Shown one piece after another: positions 26,810-35,644 of a stretch of 64,000 bases of DNA. Position 1 is the stretch's first letter. Every line of letters starts with the position of its first letter. The position numbers were made by a program, and so were the translations under genes. Below the pieces are notes generated by a model that was not told the DNA's origin, did not search any database, and saw only the letters and a program-made list of their open reading frames with translations. Where the stretch lies: contig JAIEQL010000001.1 in assembly GCA_019747735.1 (NCBI GenBank), forward strand, positions 62,001 through 126,000. The letters are read 5' to 3'. This stretch comes from Chthoniobacterales bacterium. Its GTDB lineage: Bacteria > Verrucomicrobiota > Verrucomicrobiia > Chthoniobacterales > UBA6821.

Positions 26810-28339
26810 ATGATCCAACGCGCCCTTCTCTCCGTCTCGAACAAAACAGGTCTTTTAACCTTTGCTCGAGCTCTTGTGGATCACGGTGTGATCTTGATTT
26901 CCACAGGAGGGACTGCTAAGGCACTTTGCAGCGCCAACATCCCAGTCACTGAGATTGCCGATTTTACTGGCTTTCCCGAAATCATGGATGGGCGTGTCAA
27001 AACATTACATCCTAAAGTTCATGGCGCTCTTTTGTTCCGTCGTGACCTTCCTTCGCATGTGGCGCAAGCCGGGGAACACGACATTCTCCCCATTGATCTG
27101 CTCTGCGTGAATCTTTATCCCTTTGAAGAAACCATTGTCAAAAAAGGAACGACACTCGAGGAAGCCATTGAGCAAATTGATATTGGTGGGCCTTCCATGA
27201 TTCGAAGTGCTGCTAAAAATCACCATTCTGTGACAGTGGTGGTCGATCCAGAAGATTATCCTCGCGTGCTTGAAAGCATGGCAGCGCATGAGGGAGAGAC
27301 AGCGCCTGAATTGCGTGCTCGCCTAGCCACAAAAGCTTTTGCCCTTACCTCAGCCTACGACCATGCCATTAGCTCCTACCTTGATGGAGAGATGGTACCT
27401 CCGGCTTCTTTTTCCCTCGATTTACCACAAATGCGCCAGCTTCGTTATGGGGAAAATCCGCATCAAGAGGCTGAACTCTACGGCAATTTTTTTGATTACT
27501 TTGAGCAGCTTCATGGCAAGGAACTTTCTTTTAACAATATTCTTGATATCACTGCAGCAACACGGCTCATTGTGGAGTTTGAAAAACCGACTATAGCTAT
27601 TTTAAAGCACAATAATCCTTGTGGCGTAGGAAGTGATGAGGTCCTTAGTGCCGCTTGGGAAAAGGCTTTTGCGACCGATCGCTCTGCTCCTTTTGGTGGC
27701 GTTATTGTGGTCAATCGTGAAGTGGATGAAGAGCTCGCAGCAGCGATTTCAGAAATTTTTAGCGAAGTTATTATTGCTCCTTCTTTTCATGTGGAGGCGC
27801 GCGCCCTGCTGCAAAAGAAAAAAAACCTTCGCCTGATGCAGTTGCTTAAAAAGCCCTCTCTCACTGATCGGGATATTCGCTCGGTCATTGGTGGTGTTTT
27901 AGTCCAAGATGCCGATGTCGATTTAGGAAATAAAATTGGAACGATGGAATATCGTGTGGTTACTAAGCGTCCTCCCACGCGTAGTGAACTTGAGGCGATG
28001 GAATTTGGGTGGCAAGTTGTCAAACATGTCAAAAGTAATGCCATTGTTTATGTCGGGCGAGATCGCACCTTAGGTATTGGTGCTGGTCAAATGTCCCGGG
28101 TAGATGCCTCTCGCATTGCCATTTGGAAGGCGGTAGAAGCAGGGCTCTCGCTCCAAGGGAGCGCTGTTTGCAGTGATGCCTTTTTTCCTTTTGCAGATTC
28201 ACTCATCGCAGCAGCAGAGGCTGGTGCCACCGCTGTGATCCAGCCAGGAGGCTCCCTACGTGATGCAGAGCTCATCGCCGCTGCAGATGAGCGTGGAATA
28301 GCGATGGTGTTTACGGGCGTGCGGCATTTCAAACATTAA
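26810..28339 (+). CDS. purH: Bifunctional AICAR transformylase/IMP cyclohydrolase
   Basis: PurH performs the last two steps of IMP synthesis. The N-terminal MGS-like cyclohydrolase domain opens [17 protein letters not shown] with [23 protein letters not shown] and NLYPFE. The transformylase domain carries [26 protein letters not shown] and the C-terminal [10 protein letters not shown]...[11 protein letters not shown] block. At 509 residues it is full length. The epimerase gene follows after five bases. Confidence 0.97.
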   Translation: MIQRALLSVSNKTGLLTFARALVDHGVILISTGGTAKALCSANIPVTEIADFTGFPEIMDGRVKTLHPKVHGALLFRRDLPSHVAQAGEHDILPIDLLCVNLYPFEETIVKKGTTLEEAIEQIDIGGPSMIRSAAKNHHSVTVVVDPEDYPRVLESMAAHEGETAPELRARLATKAFALTSAYDHAISSYLDGEMVPPASFSLDLPQMRQLRYGENPHQEAELYGNFFDYFEQLHGKELSFNNILDITAATRLIVEFEKPTIAILKHNNPCGVGSDEVLSAAWEKAFATDRSAPFGGVIVVNREVDEELAAAISEIFSEVIIAPSFHVEARALLQKKKNLRLMQLLKKPSLTDRDIRSVIGGVLVQDADVDLGNKIGTMEYRVVTKRPPTRSELEAMEFGWQVVKHVKSNAIVYVGRDRTLGIGAGQMSRVDASRIAIWKAVEAGLSLQGSAVCSDAFFPFADSLIAAAEAGATAVIQPGGSLRDAELIAAADERGIAMVFTGVRHFKH

Positions 28340-28344
28340 TTAAA

Positions 28345-29295
28345 ATGAAAATTATTGTTACTGGCGGTGCAGGATTTATTGGTTCTCACGTGACGCGGGC
28401 ATTGGTGGAACGGGGTCATGCCGTGACCGTGCTCGATAATTTTAATGATTTTTATGATCCAGCCATCAAACGAGCTAATCTTGCGGATCTCAAAAATCAT
28501 ATTGAGATTGTAGAGTGTGATTTGAGGAATGAAGAAGCAACATTGCAAATCTTTGCAAGAGTGAGTCCTGAGATGACCCTTCATTTTGCTGCGAGAGCTG
28601 GGGTCAGACCTTCTATTCTCAATCCCAAACTTTATTTAGAGACCAATATCAATGGCACCTTGCATGTCCTGGAAGGGGCACGGCAAGTGGGTTGCGAGCG
28701 ATTTATTTTTGCATCGAGCTCCTCTATCTACGGAGCAACAAAGACCCTTCCCTTTCATGAGGATATACCTCTGCTGCAAACATTGAGTCCCTATGCAGCC
28801 ACTAAGCTTGCTGGAGAACACCTCTGCGGTAATTATTCGTATCTCTATGGAATGCGGGTGGTGGCGTTGCGTTTTTTTACCGTTTATGGAGCTGGGCAGC
28901 GTCCGGATCTTGCGATTCATCGTTTTACCAATGCTATCGAACAGGGATGTCCTATTCAGCAATTTGGGGATGGCTCCACGCGGCGCGACTACACTTACAT
29001 TGAAGATATTGTCCAGGGAGTGCTGGGTGCCACTACTTACCAGGGTTCGCTCTTTGATATTTTCAATCTTGGAGAGTATGCCACTACAAGCCTTGCGGAG
29101 CTGATTGCCCTTCTTGAAAAAACGATTGGTCGTCAAGCCATCATAGAACGCCTTGCTGAACAAAAAGGAGATATGCCAGTAACCTATGCTGATATCACCA
29201 AAGCAAAAAAATTGTTAGGGTATAATCCGCAAACGCCCTTGGAATCTGGCTTGGCTAAGTTTGTGGAGTGGTATCGTGATAAGAGGGTGTCTTGA
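28345..29295 (+). CDS. NAD-dependent nucleotide-sugar epimerase/dehydratase (SDR)
   Basis: An extended short-chain dehydrogenase of 316 residues. The NAD site is TGGAGFIGSH (residue 6 on) and the catalytic Tyr-Lys pair sits in SPYAATKLAGEHL, with upstream SSSSIYG. DNFNDFYDPAIKRANL and the downstream QRPDLAIHRFTNAIEQG resemble UDP-glucuronate 4-epimerases, so it may supply a sugar for LPS or capsule. Its last codons are part of a hairpin repeat. Confidence 0.85.
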   Translation: MKIIVTGGAGFIGSHVTRALVERGHAVTVLDNFNDFYDPAIKRANLADLKNHIEIVECDLRNEEATLQIFARVSPEMTLHFAARAGVRPSILNPKLYLETNINGTLHVLEGARQVGCERFIFASSSSIYGATKTLPFHEDIPLLQTLSPYAATKLAGEHLCGNYSYLYGMRVVALRFFTVYGAGQRPDLAIHRFTNAIEQGCPIQQFGDGSTRRDYTYIEDIVQGVLGATTYQGSLFDIFNLGEYATTSLAELIALLEKTIGRQAIIERLAEQKGDMPVTYADITKAKKLLGYNPQTPLESGLAKFVEWYRDKRVS

Positions 29296-29419
29296 AAAGA
29301 CTAAAATTGCGCATTACGGCGTCGCTCCAGTGCTCGCGTCCTCGATCCATATACACTGCGGGTCTGTGCGCTTCGCTCCTGGTACTGCATCAATTTTATT
29401 CATTTTCAAGACACCCTCT
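29282..29419 (-). repeat. Long-hairpin repeat family, copy C
   Basis: Perfect 17-base arms AGAGGGTGTCTTGAAAA and its complement end the element. On the minus strand the core reads GATGCAGTACCAGGAGCGAAG, CGCACAGAC and GCGAGCACTGGAGCGACGCC, closely matching copy D. The left arm encodes the last residues and stop codon of the epimerase. Confidence 0.9.
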
Positions 29420-29507
29420 AAGTTACTAGCTAAAAGCTCTCAGTTCCAAGCGGCTGCGCGATGAATTCTAGAAACTAGGAGTTGCGTTGTTGATTTCTTC
29501 AACAAGG

Positions 29508-30029
29508 CTAATCCTCATCGTCACTATCAAGCTCTGCAAACGGTTTAAAGTTACGAATTTTTGAGCTGATATCTTCTTGCATCGGACCTGCTGGAGTTGG
29601 GGCTGAATTGGCTTTGGAAACTCGTTGTTTAGGGGCAGGGGTGCTAGTTGTTGGTCCTTGAGCAGAAGCTGTGGTTGTTTTTTGTGACCAAGAGTTTGCT
29701 TTTCTACTAGCAGGAGCAGGGGTTTGGCGTATTTGTTGCTGCGCCGTAGATGGTGTATTAAGAGCTTGCGAAAGCAGCTTGTTGGCGCGATGTGATGATT
29801 CGTCAAGAACGGTAGGGACGGGGGAGGCAAGTAAATCGACTATTTCTCCCATCTTGTGGGGTATTCCAGTAGCAGAATCATGTAATTTTCTTACAGCTTG
29901 ATTCCCTGATGGCGTGAGATCTACTTCTATTTTTCTTTCTCTGACTTGAACAGTTATTGGAGCGTCTGATGTAGGGGCTCCATCGCGCGTAGCGAATGGG
30001 TCGAAATTTCTGAGATTAGAAATGTTCAT
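29508..30029 (-). CDS. Hypothetical protein with acidic C terminus
   Basis: 173 residues, family not recognised. The N-terminal half looks folded (ITVQVRERKIEVDLTPSGNQ, then helical PHKMGEIVDLLASPVPTVLD). The second half is a Pro/Thr/Ser/Gln-rich linker, and the protein ends FAELDSDDED. There is no signal peptide or membrane segment. The ATG at 30029 is chosen because it lies 16 bases after murI; the longer open frame overlaps murI. It is probably co-transcribed with murI. Confidence 0.6.
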   Translation of the reverse strand: MNISNLRNFDPFATRDGAPTSDAPITVQVRERKIEVDLTPSGNQAVRKLHDSATGIPHKMGEIVDLLASPVPTVLDESSHRANKLLSQALNTPSTAQQQIRQTPAPASRKANSWSQKTTTASAQGPTTSTPAPKQRVSKANSAPTPAGPMQEDISSKIRNFKPFAELDSDDED

Positions 30030-30045
30030 AACAATAGTGAGTAGT

Positions 30046-30909
30046 TCAACAAAGCCGAATAGTAGTGACCTTGCTAATAGGGAGGTCAAGTTTTTTTGCA
30101 ACAGAGAGGAGCAGCCCTTCGGCGGTATCAGTGAGGAGGACTTGAAGCGTTCCTTGGTGAGTGCTTTTAGTGGTAAGGTGGTTGGAGGCCAGTAATGATT
30201 GAACGGCAAGAGCGCAATTTTCTGCAGAATCAACCAGGGTTACTTGAGGGCCGACAATTTCGGTAATCATTTTTTTGAGCAAAGGATAATGAGTGCACCC
30301 CAACACGAGTGTGTCGATCTGTTGAGCAAGCATGGGATGGAGATAGTGAGAGAGCAGGGCATGCGTGATGTGATGCTCAAAGAGTCCTTCCTCTTCAATC
30401 AGAGGGACCAGAAGAGGACAGGCCTTAGAAAAGACATTGACTGTAGGCTGTAAGTCATGGATTGCCTGACGATAGGCATTGCTGGTAATGGTAGCCTTCG
30501 TTCCAATAATTCCGATCATCCTATTCTTTGTGGCCATGAGAGCTGCTCCAGCTCCTGGTTCAATGACGCCCTGAACTGGAATTGAATAGAGTTTTTTTAA
30601 CGATGGCATTGCTAGTGCTGATGCTGTGTTGCAAGCGACAACTAACAATTTAATTTTTTTAGTTAAAAGAAAATCAGCAATCTCTTGGCTATATTGCATG
30701 ATGGTTTCTTTACTTTTTCCGCCATAAGGAACCCGCGCGGTGTCACCAAGATAAATAAAATTTTCATGCGGTAGTAACCGTCGCAAGGCCGCTAGAACAG
30801 TCAATCCACCAACTCCTGAATCAAAAACGCCGATGGGATTGGCATTGCGTTGCAATGCCAGTTCGTAGTTGGTAGTTGGCAGTTCGCAGTGATCAACTTG
30901 TTGGTTCAT
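30046..30909 (-). CDS. murI: Glutamate racemase
   Basis: It makes D-glutamate for peptidoglycan. The catalytic cysteines lie in VVACNTASALA and LVLGCTHYPLL, with GVFDSGVGGLTVL and GDTARVPYGGKS in the N-terminal lobe. Native homologues begin close to the GVFDSG block. Here about 25 extra residues (including CELPTTNYELA) are encoded by a word repeat shared with the spacer upstream. A TTG just before QRNANPIGVFD is an alternative start that avoids the repeat. Confidence 0.93.
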   Translation of the reverse strand: MNQQVDHCELPTTNYELALQRNANPIGVFDSGVGGLTVLAALRRLLPHENFIYLGDTARVPYGGKSKETIMQYSQEIADFLLTKKIKLLVVACNTASALAMPSLKKLYSIPVQGVIEPGAGAALMATKNRMIGIIGTKATITSNAYRQAIHDLQPTVNVFSKACPLLVPLIEEEGLFEHHITHALLSHYLHPMLAQQIDTLVLGCTHYPLLKKMITEIVGPQVTLVDSAENCALAVQSLLASNHLTTKSTHQGTLQVLLTDTAEGLLLSVAKKLDLPISKVTTIRLC

Positions 30910-30993
30910 TAAAAAAGTTAATTGTTATTAATTTGCCTTGCGCAGCAAGGCACAAACTATAACTGCCAACTGCGAACCATCAACTGCCAACTG
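30858..30993. repeat. Inverted GTTGGCAGTTCG word repeat at the murI start
   Basis: The plus strand carries GTTCGTAGTTGGTAGTTGGC from 30861 and the complementary words AACTGCCAACTGCGAACC from 30961. One arm lies inside the murI reading frame and the other in its leader, near the tRNA gene. Confidence 0.8.
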
Positions 30994-31020
30994 TGCACGC
31001 TCCTCACGTCCTGATGAGCG

Positions 31021-31094
31021 TGCACTCGGCGGGGGTTGAACCCACAACCTCTGCCTTCGGAGGGCAGCGCTCTATCCAATTGAGCTACGAGTGC
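31021..31094 (-). tRNA. tRNA-Arg (anticodon CCG)
   Basis: The minus strand folds as a full cloverleaf. Acceptor GCACTCG pairs with CGAGTGC, the D arm is GCTC/GAGC, the anticodon stem CTGCC/GGCAG has loop CTCCGAA (anticodon CCG, codon CGG), and the T arm is GTGGG/CCCCGC with loop TTCAA-type bases. A follows as discriminator and no CCA is encoded. A hairpin (30993-31025) overlaps its 3' end and could guide processing or termination. Confidence 0.95.
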
Positions 31095-31194
31095 GCAATC
31101 AGCTACCATGCTTGATTGCAAGAGGCTAAGCAACTGAATTTGAAAATTTCGATTGCCGTTGATCAAGTATAAAGAAACATTGTAAGCTTTTTTT

Positions 31195-32202
31195 ATGTCT
31201 AAAGAAAAAGCACATCATTTAATGGTGGTTCCCGATGATGGTATTGAGCCGCTTCTGCAGGCGTTGCACGCAGCAAACAAAGCCATTGATATTAAAATGT
31301 TTCAATTCACCGAGCCGCGGCTGATCGAAGAAGTGATCGCTGCTCATCGCCGTGGTGTTGCGGTTCGAGTCATGCTCAATCCATCTCGTTTTACAGGGGA
31401 GCATGACAATGACGAAGCTTTTGATCTTTTTAAAAAAGCAGAGGTGCCAGTAAAAGACACCAATCCTCAGTTTCCCATTACTCATGAAAAATCGATGGTT
31501 ATTGATCATCGCATTGCTTATGTGATGTCACTCAATTGGGCTCCAAAATATTTTGGAGAGACGCGTGATTATGCTCTTATCACGATGGATCCTGTCGAAG
31601 TGAAAGAGGTGGAAGCCTGCTTTGATGCTGATTGGAAACGCACAGAATTTACTCCTTCTCAAAAATCATCTCTCATTTGGAGTGTTGGAAAATCACGCGA
31701 TGAGGTGATTTCTTTTATTAGAGAAGCTAAAGAATCACTCTATATCCAGCATGAGAAATATGTTGACGTCCCTGTGATTGAGGCCTTGGTAGAGGCCAAA
31801 GTGAAGCGCAATCTGACTATTGAGGCTATGGCTCTTCCGGTTCATTCTTTGCGTGATTTTTATCGATTAGAAGGAATAGCTGGGTTGCGCTTGCTAGCTG
31901 ATTTGGACATTCATGTGCGCAAACTTCATGGTATCCATCTTCATGCTAAACTCATAATTGCTGATGAAAAGAAGGCACTCTTGAGCTCTTTTAATTTTTA
32001 TCCAAAATGTTTTAATGAACGACGCGAGTTGGGGATTCGGTTTGAAGATCCAGAGCTTATTGATCGATTAGTTTCTATTTTCAAAAAAGATTGGGCAAAC
32101 TCCAAAAAAATAGACATTTCCGATGAAGGGATTGAAGCCGATCTCAAGAAGCACGAAAAAAAACTCAAGCTTCAACAAGCTGCCAAAGCAGATAAAAAGT
32201 AA
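31195..32202 (+). CDS. Phospholipase D-like (HKD) family protein
   Basis: 335 residues with two HxKxxxxD motifs, HEKSMVID near residue 100 and HAKLIIAD near residue 252, which together form the PLD active site. It lacks a signal peptide and the membrane spans of cardiolipin synthases. The product could be a cytoplasmic phospholipase, nuclease or phosphatidyltransferase; sequence alone does not decide. The C terminus is Lys-rich. A chromate-transporter gene follows 11 bases later. Confidence 0.8.
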   Translation: MSKEKAHHLMVVPDDGIEPLLQALHAANKAIDIKMFQFTEPRLIEEVIAAHRRGVAVRVMLNPSRFTGEHDNDEAFDLFKKAEVPVKDTNPQFPITHEKSMVIDHRIAYVMSLNWAPKYFGETRDYALITMDPVEVKEVEACFDADWKRTEFTPSQKSSLIWSVGKSRDEVISFIREAKESLYIQHEKYVDVPVIEALVEAKVKRNLTIEAMALPVHSLRDFYRLEGIAGLRLLADLDIHVRKLHGIHLHAKLIIADEKKALLSSFNFYPKCFNERRELGIRFEDPELIDRLVSIFKKDWANSKKIDISDEGIEADLKKHEKKLKLQQAAKADKK

Positions 32203-32213
32203 CTCTCCAAAGC

Positions 32214-32774
32214 ATGAGTTCTTTTTCTGTTGTTATCAAACGTGATAAAGTAACCCTTTCTCAACTTACAAAGACATTTCTTTTCATTGGAGTCACTAGC
32301 TTTGGAGGCGGCATCACCGCTTATGTGCGACGCATTATTGTAGATAATAAAAAATGGTTGACGAATGAAGAATTTTTCCCGGGGCTAGCGTTGGCTCAGT
32401 TGCTGCCTGGAGCCAATGTGGTAGGAATCTCACTCTATATTGGAAATCATCTTTGTGGTCTTATAGGAGCAGTGATCGCCATGCTCTGTATCGTTTTGCC
32501 ACCGGCATTTCTTTTTTTTGGATTAGGATATCTCTATTTTTCTCTGGGAGCATTGCCTGCCGTAGAATCTATGCTTAAAGGGGCAGGAGCAATAGCGTGC
32601 GGGATGATGGCTACTATGTTTATTGAGGCAGCCCAAGCCTCGCTCAAGAATGCGATGGATCTCCTTATTTTTCTTGGGGCTTTTGTACTAGTCCATTTTG
32701 CTCATCTCCATATTCCTTACGTAATCTTAATCGTAGCGCCTATGGCCATTTGGTGGTATAGGCCTAAAAAGTAA
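32214..32774 (+). CDS. Chromate transporter, CHR half-protein 1
   Basis: A single CHR domain of 186 residues with about five or six membrane spans. The signature is FIGVTSFGGGITAYVRR near residue 22, followed by WLTNEEFFPGLALAQLLPGANVVGIS. Short-chain CHR proteins work as pairs of opposite topology, and the partner is the gene at 33172. It may export chromate or another oxyanion in exchange with sulfate; the true substrate is unknown. Confidence 0.85.
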   Translation: MSSFSVVIKRDKVTLSQLTKTFLFIGVTSFGGGITAYVRRIIVDNKKWLTNEEFFPGLALAQLLPGANVVGISLYIGNHLCGLIGAVIAMLCIVLPPAFLFFGLGYLYFSLGALPAVESMLKGAGAIACGMMATMFIEAAQASLKNAMDLLIFLGAFVLVHFAHLHIPYVILIVAPMAIWWYRPKK

Positions 32775-32785
32775 AGAGTGAAGAG

Positions 32786-32960
32786 TTAGAGCATTTTAAA
32801 TAAAACTACAGCCATTTTAGAGTATCATTAAAAATTTTTGTAGTCGATGCAGTGCCAGGAGCTGAGGCGCACAGCGAGGGAGTGTATAGCCAATACTCGA
32901 TGGAGCGAGCACCGAAGCGGCGACGCAATGCGCGGCTACAGAATTTTTTAATATGCTCTA
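32786..32960 (+). repeat. Long-hairpin repeat family, copy D, with duplicated left arm
   Basis: The main element is 32818-32960: arm TAGAGTATCATTAAAAATTT pairs with the complement of 32936-32960. The core has GATGCAGTGCCAGGAGCTGA, GGCGCACAGCGAGGGAGTG and GAGCGAGCACCGAAGCGGCG. A second, degenerate left arm (TAGAGCATTTTAAATAAAAC) precedes it. It splits the two chromate-transporter genes. Confidence 0.88.
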
Positions 32961-33166
32961 AAGAGTAAAGGGTGATGAAGGTTTCAAGTGTTCAGTCGCT
33001 GCGTGTTGCTCGGAGATTGCATTACGAAGGCTTCTTTAAAAATCAAACATTCTTTTTCTTCAAAACATAAAAACCAACTCACGCTTCCTCTAAAAACAGT
33101 CGCAAGTTTTTGGAACTTGAAATTGACAGCACAGGGAAGCGACTCTTCACCCTTCACTCTTTACTT
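32961..33166. repeat. Inverted GAGTAAAGGGTGA word repeat before the second chromate gene
   Basis: AAGAGTAAAGGGTGATGAAG (32961-32980) is mirrored by CTCTTCACCCTTCACTCTTT (33143-33162). The right arm ends shortly before the start at 33172. The part between them (about 160 bases) has no recognisable gene. Confidence 0.75.
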
Positions 33167-33171
33167 GTTTC

Positions 33172-33732
33172 ATGACTAGCCTCTACCTGGTTCTCGCAAA
33201 AATTTTTTCGATACTCTCTTTTTCTGCTTTTGGAGGAGGGAATACTATTATCCCAAGCCTCCATGAAATTGCTGTTGTCAGGTATCACTGGATTACGAAT
33301 CAAGAATTTTTGGATCTTTTTAGTATTAGTAAGGCAGCACCTGGGCCAACGACCTTAATTGTAGAACTCATTGGCATGAAGGCTACAGGATTTTCTGCGG
33401 GTTCTCATGGAATGTTTGTGCCAGCTCTTTTAGGAGCTATGATAGCAGTGGCGGCTATGTTTCTTCCCAGCTCTCTTTTATTTCTCGTCGTCGCTCATTT
33501 TTGGGAAAAATTTCAGGGCAAGCCGTGGCAACTTGCGATTCAAAAAGCACTCATGCCTATCACGGCGGGACTCATCTTGGGATCGACGTGGACAGTAGCT
33601 CAAACAGCCCTCAGTGGGTGGCTAACAGGAGTTATAGCTTTGTTAGGACTCATCATCATCCTTCGCACCAAGACTAATCCAATTCTTATCATGGCTGTGG
33701 CTGCGGTGGTCAGTTGGATCATTTGGGGGTAA
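33172..33732 (+). CDS. Chromate transporter, CHR half-protein 2
   Basis: The second CHR half, 186 residues, with LSFSAFGGGNTIIPSLHE near residue 16 and WITNQEFLDLFSISKAAPGPTT. The P-G-P motif is the family counterpart of LLPGAN in half 1. The two halves usually overlap or lie within a few bases; here 397 bases of repeats separate them, so stoichiometry may now depend on separate translation signals. A G-poor leader precedes the start. Confidence 0.85.
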   Translation: MTSLYLVLAKIFSILSFSAFGGGNTIIPSLHEIAVVRYHWITNQEFLDLFSISKAAPGPTTLIVELIGMKATGFSAGSHGMFVPALLGAMIAVAAMFLPSSLLFLVVAHFWEKFQGKPWQLAIQKALMPITAGLILGSTWTVAQTALSGWLTGVIALLGLIIILRTKTNPILIMAVAAVVSWIIWG

Positions 33733-33836
33733 GGCAATTTGATTTTGCAAAGCAAAACAAATTGCAGTTTGCAGTTGGCAGATTTTTTCCCCGTTTTTAG
33801 GATGATGCTTCTTTATCCACAAGAAGCTTCCTTGCT

Positions 33837-34295
33837 TCATTGAGCCTGCTGCTCTTTTCTCAGCTCATCACGAATTTCGGTGAGCAAGGCATCTGTTTTT
33901 GTTAGAGGAGCGGCAAATGAAATAGTATTAGTCCGTTGCAATGTATTGATCGTTTTAATGACCATAAAAACACAAAATGTGATGATGAGAAATTCAATGG
34001 TCACGGTAATAAAACTGCCATAGTTGATGGTGGCTGCGCCAGCTCTCTGAGCCTCGCCTAGCGTTCCATAATGGTGGCCATCAAGTGAAAGAAAAAGGTT
34101 TTGAAAATTAATTCCTCGCAGAAGCAATCCGATCGGCGGCATCACAATGTCGTTGACCAAAGAATTAACAACTTTACTAAGCGCAGAGCCAATAATGACA
34201 CCGATAGCAAGGTCAACCACATGTCCACGAGAAATAAATTCTTTAAATTCTTTTAAAAAACCAGCGTTAAATTCCTTTAAAAAGTGAACAATCAT
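33837..34295 (-). CDS. mscL: Large-conductance mechanosensitive channel
   Basis: A pentameric emergency valve of the inner membrane. The first span has the MscL signature VVDLAIGVIIGSALSKVVNSLVNDIVMPPIG (residues about 26-55), the second lies near residues 90-115 (FITVTIEFLIITFCVFMVIK), and a charged C-terminal bundle follows. 152 residues is usual. It is divergent from rplK, and the 92-base spacer must hold both promoters. The region after its stop (33733-33836) holds an AT-rich hairpin and a TTTGCAGTTGGCAG word. Confidence 0.95.
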   Translation of the reverse strand: MIVHFLKEFNAGFLKEFKEFISRGHVVDLAIGVIIGSALSKVVNSLVNDIVMPPIGLLLRGINFQNLFLSLDGHHYGTLGEAQRAGAATINYGSFITVTIEFLIITFCVFMVIKTINTLQRTNTISFAAPLTKTDALLTEIRDELRKEQQAQ

Positions 34296-34387
34296 AAAAC
34301 AAAATTTTTAAATTTTTAAAAAAGAACTTGCAATTAGTCAATAGGCGAGGCACACTCACCTTCCTTTTTTCGAAAACTACACGCTCC

Positions 34388-34813
34388 ATGGCCAAAGAAA
34401 TCGTTGCTACTATCAAACTGCAAATCCCCGCTGGAGCTGCAAATCCAGCTCCTCCGGTAGGTCCTGCCCTCGGACAGCAAGGGGTGAATATTATGGCATT
34501 TTGCAAAGAGTTTAATGCTGCAACCCAAAAGCAAGCTGGTGATATTCTACCTGTCGTCATCACTGTTTATAAAGATAAAAGCTTTACTTTTATTACCAAG
34601 AATCCACCTGCTGGCGTTCTTTTAAAGAAAGCCGCAAGCATTGCGGCAGGTTCTAAAGAGCCTAATAAAACGAAGGTCGCCAAGCTAACGAAGAAGCAGG
34701 TTATGGAGGTTGTGAAAATTAAAATTGCAGACATGAATACGCGCTGCGAGGAAGCTGCTTTTCGAACTTTGTGTGGTACTGCTCGCCAAATGGGGATCGA
34801 GGTTGAGCTTTAA
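34388..34813 (+). CDS. rplK: 50S ribosomal protein L11
   Basis: L11 binds 23S rRNA at the GTPase-associated centre. The start is set by family conservation ([20 protein letters not shown]); the frame is open 20 codons further upstream but without family residues. [22 protein letters not shown] and the C-terminal [22 protein letters not shown] are standard. It heads the ribosomal/RNA-polymerase cluster; the usual secE and nusG are absent upstream. Confidence 0.97.
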   Translation: MAKEIVATIKLQIPAGAANPAPPVGPALGQQGVNIMAFCKEFNAATQKQAGDILPVVITVYKDKSFTFITKNPPAGVLLKKAASIAAGSKEPNKTKVAKLTKKQVMEVVKIKIADMNTRCEEAAFRTLCGTARQMGIEVEL

Positions 34814-34912
34814 AAATTTTCCATTTTTTTCATTAATAACACATATCAATATCAAATTCCCGCAGGAGATAGAGAGACTCCGTCAAGCTCTATCGCTTAG
34901 ACTGCAACTTTT

Positions 34913-35623
34913 ATGATTAAAAAACATAGCAAACGTCACCGCGCAGCAGCAGCTCTTATCGAGCCTCATAAAAAGTACCTTTTTTCAGATGCTGTGCAGC
35001 TTTTAAAAACAATGCCTGGTACTAAGTTTGACCAGACAGTTACGCTCTCAGTTCGTTTGGGGGTTGACCCTAAGCAAAGCGACCAGATGGTCCGTGGCAC
35101 ATCTCCTCTTCCTTATGGAAGCGGTAAGAAGGTGCGTGTGTTGGTCTTTGCTACCGGAGCTGCAGCAACTGCGGCTCTAGAGGCTGGGGCAGAGTATGTT
35201 GGTTATGAAGAGATGATCAAAAAATGTCAGGATGGATTTGCTGATTTTGATGTAGCTATTGCAACTCCTTCTGCCATGGCAGAAGTAAGAAAGCTGGGAA
35301 AAGTGCTCGGGCCTCGTGGTCTTATGCCCAATCCTAAAACAGGAACTGTGAGTGATGATACGGCCCAAGCAGTTCGTGAGGTGAAAGCAGGACGCGTTGA
35401 ATTTAAGCTCGATAAAAATGCCAATGTCGCTTTTCCTATCGGAAAAATTTCTTTTCCTTCTGAGCATTTGGCTGCTAACGGCACAACGGTTCTCGAAGCG
35501 CTCATCAAAGCGCGCCCAGCGACAGCCAAGGGGGCCTTCGTAGAAGCTATTACCCTGGCTGCGACGATGCTTCCTGGAGTTAAAGTGGATGTTCTTCCCT
35601 TTCTCAATAAGCACGATAAGTAA
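34913..35623 (+). CDS. rplA: 50S ribosomal protein L1
   Basis: 236 residues. L1 forms the mobile stalk by the E site and often represses its own operon. The signature GLMPNPKTGTVSDD and the segment IATPSAMAEVRKLGKVLGPRG are present, with the two-domain length of the family. It is spaced 99 bases from rplK. A possible autoregulatory L1 site in that spacer could not be confirmed by eye. Confidence 0.97.
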   Translation: MIKKHSKRHRAAAALIEPHKKYLFSDAVQLLKTMPGTKFDQTVTLSVRLGVDPKQSDQMVRGTSPLPYGSGKKVRVLVFATGAAATAALEAGAEYVGYEEMIKKCQDGFADFDVAIATPSAMAEVRKLGKVLGPRGLMPNPKTGTVSDDTAQAVREVKAGRVEFKLDKNANVAFPIGKISFPSEHLAANGTTVLEALIKARPATAKGAFVEAITLAATMLPGVKVDVLPFLNKHDK

Positions 35624-35644
35624 AGGATCAACGCCAATTTTTTT

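Noticed and set aside
29671-29901. Plus-strand frame opposite the acidic hypothetical gene
   Set aside because: The minus-strand frame has better context (16 bases after murI, ATG start, ordered N-terminal half); the plus-strand frame has no features.
30858-30993. CRISPR-like array at the murI leader
   Set aside because: The repeats are 6-12 bases, imperfect, without spacers of constant length, and arranged as inverted arms; no cas genes are present.
34328-34387. Longer L11 start 20 codons upstream
   Set aside because: The extra residues have no family similarity; the [12 protein letters not shown] start is the conserved one.
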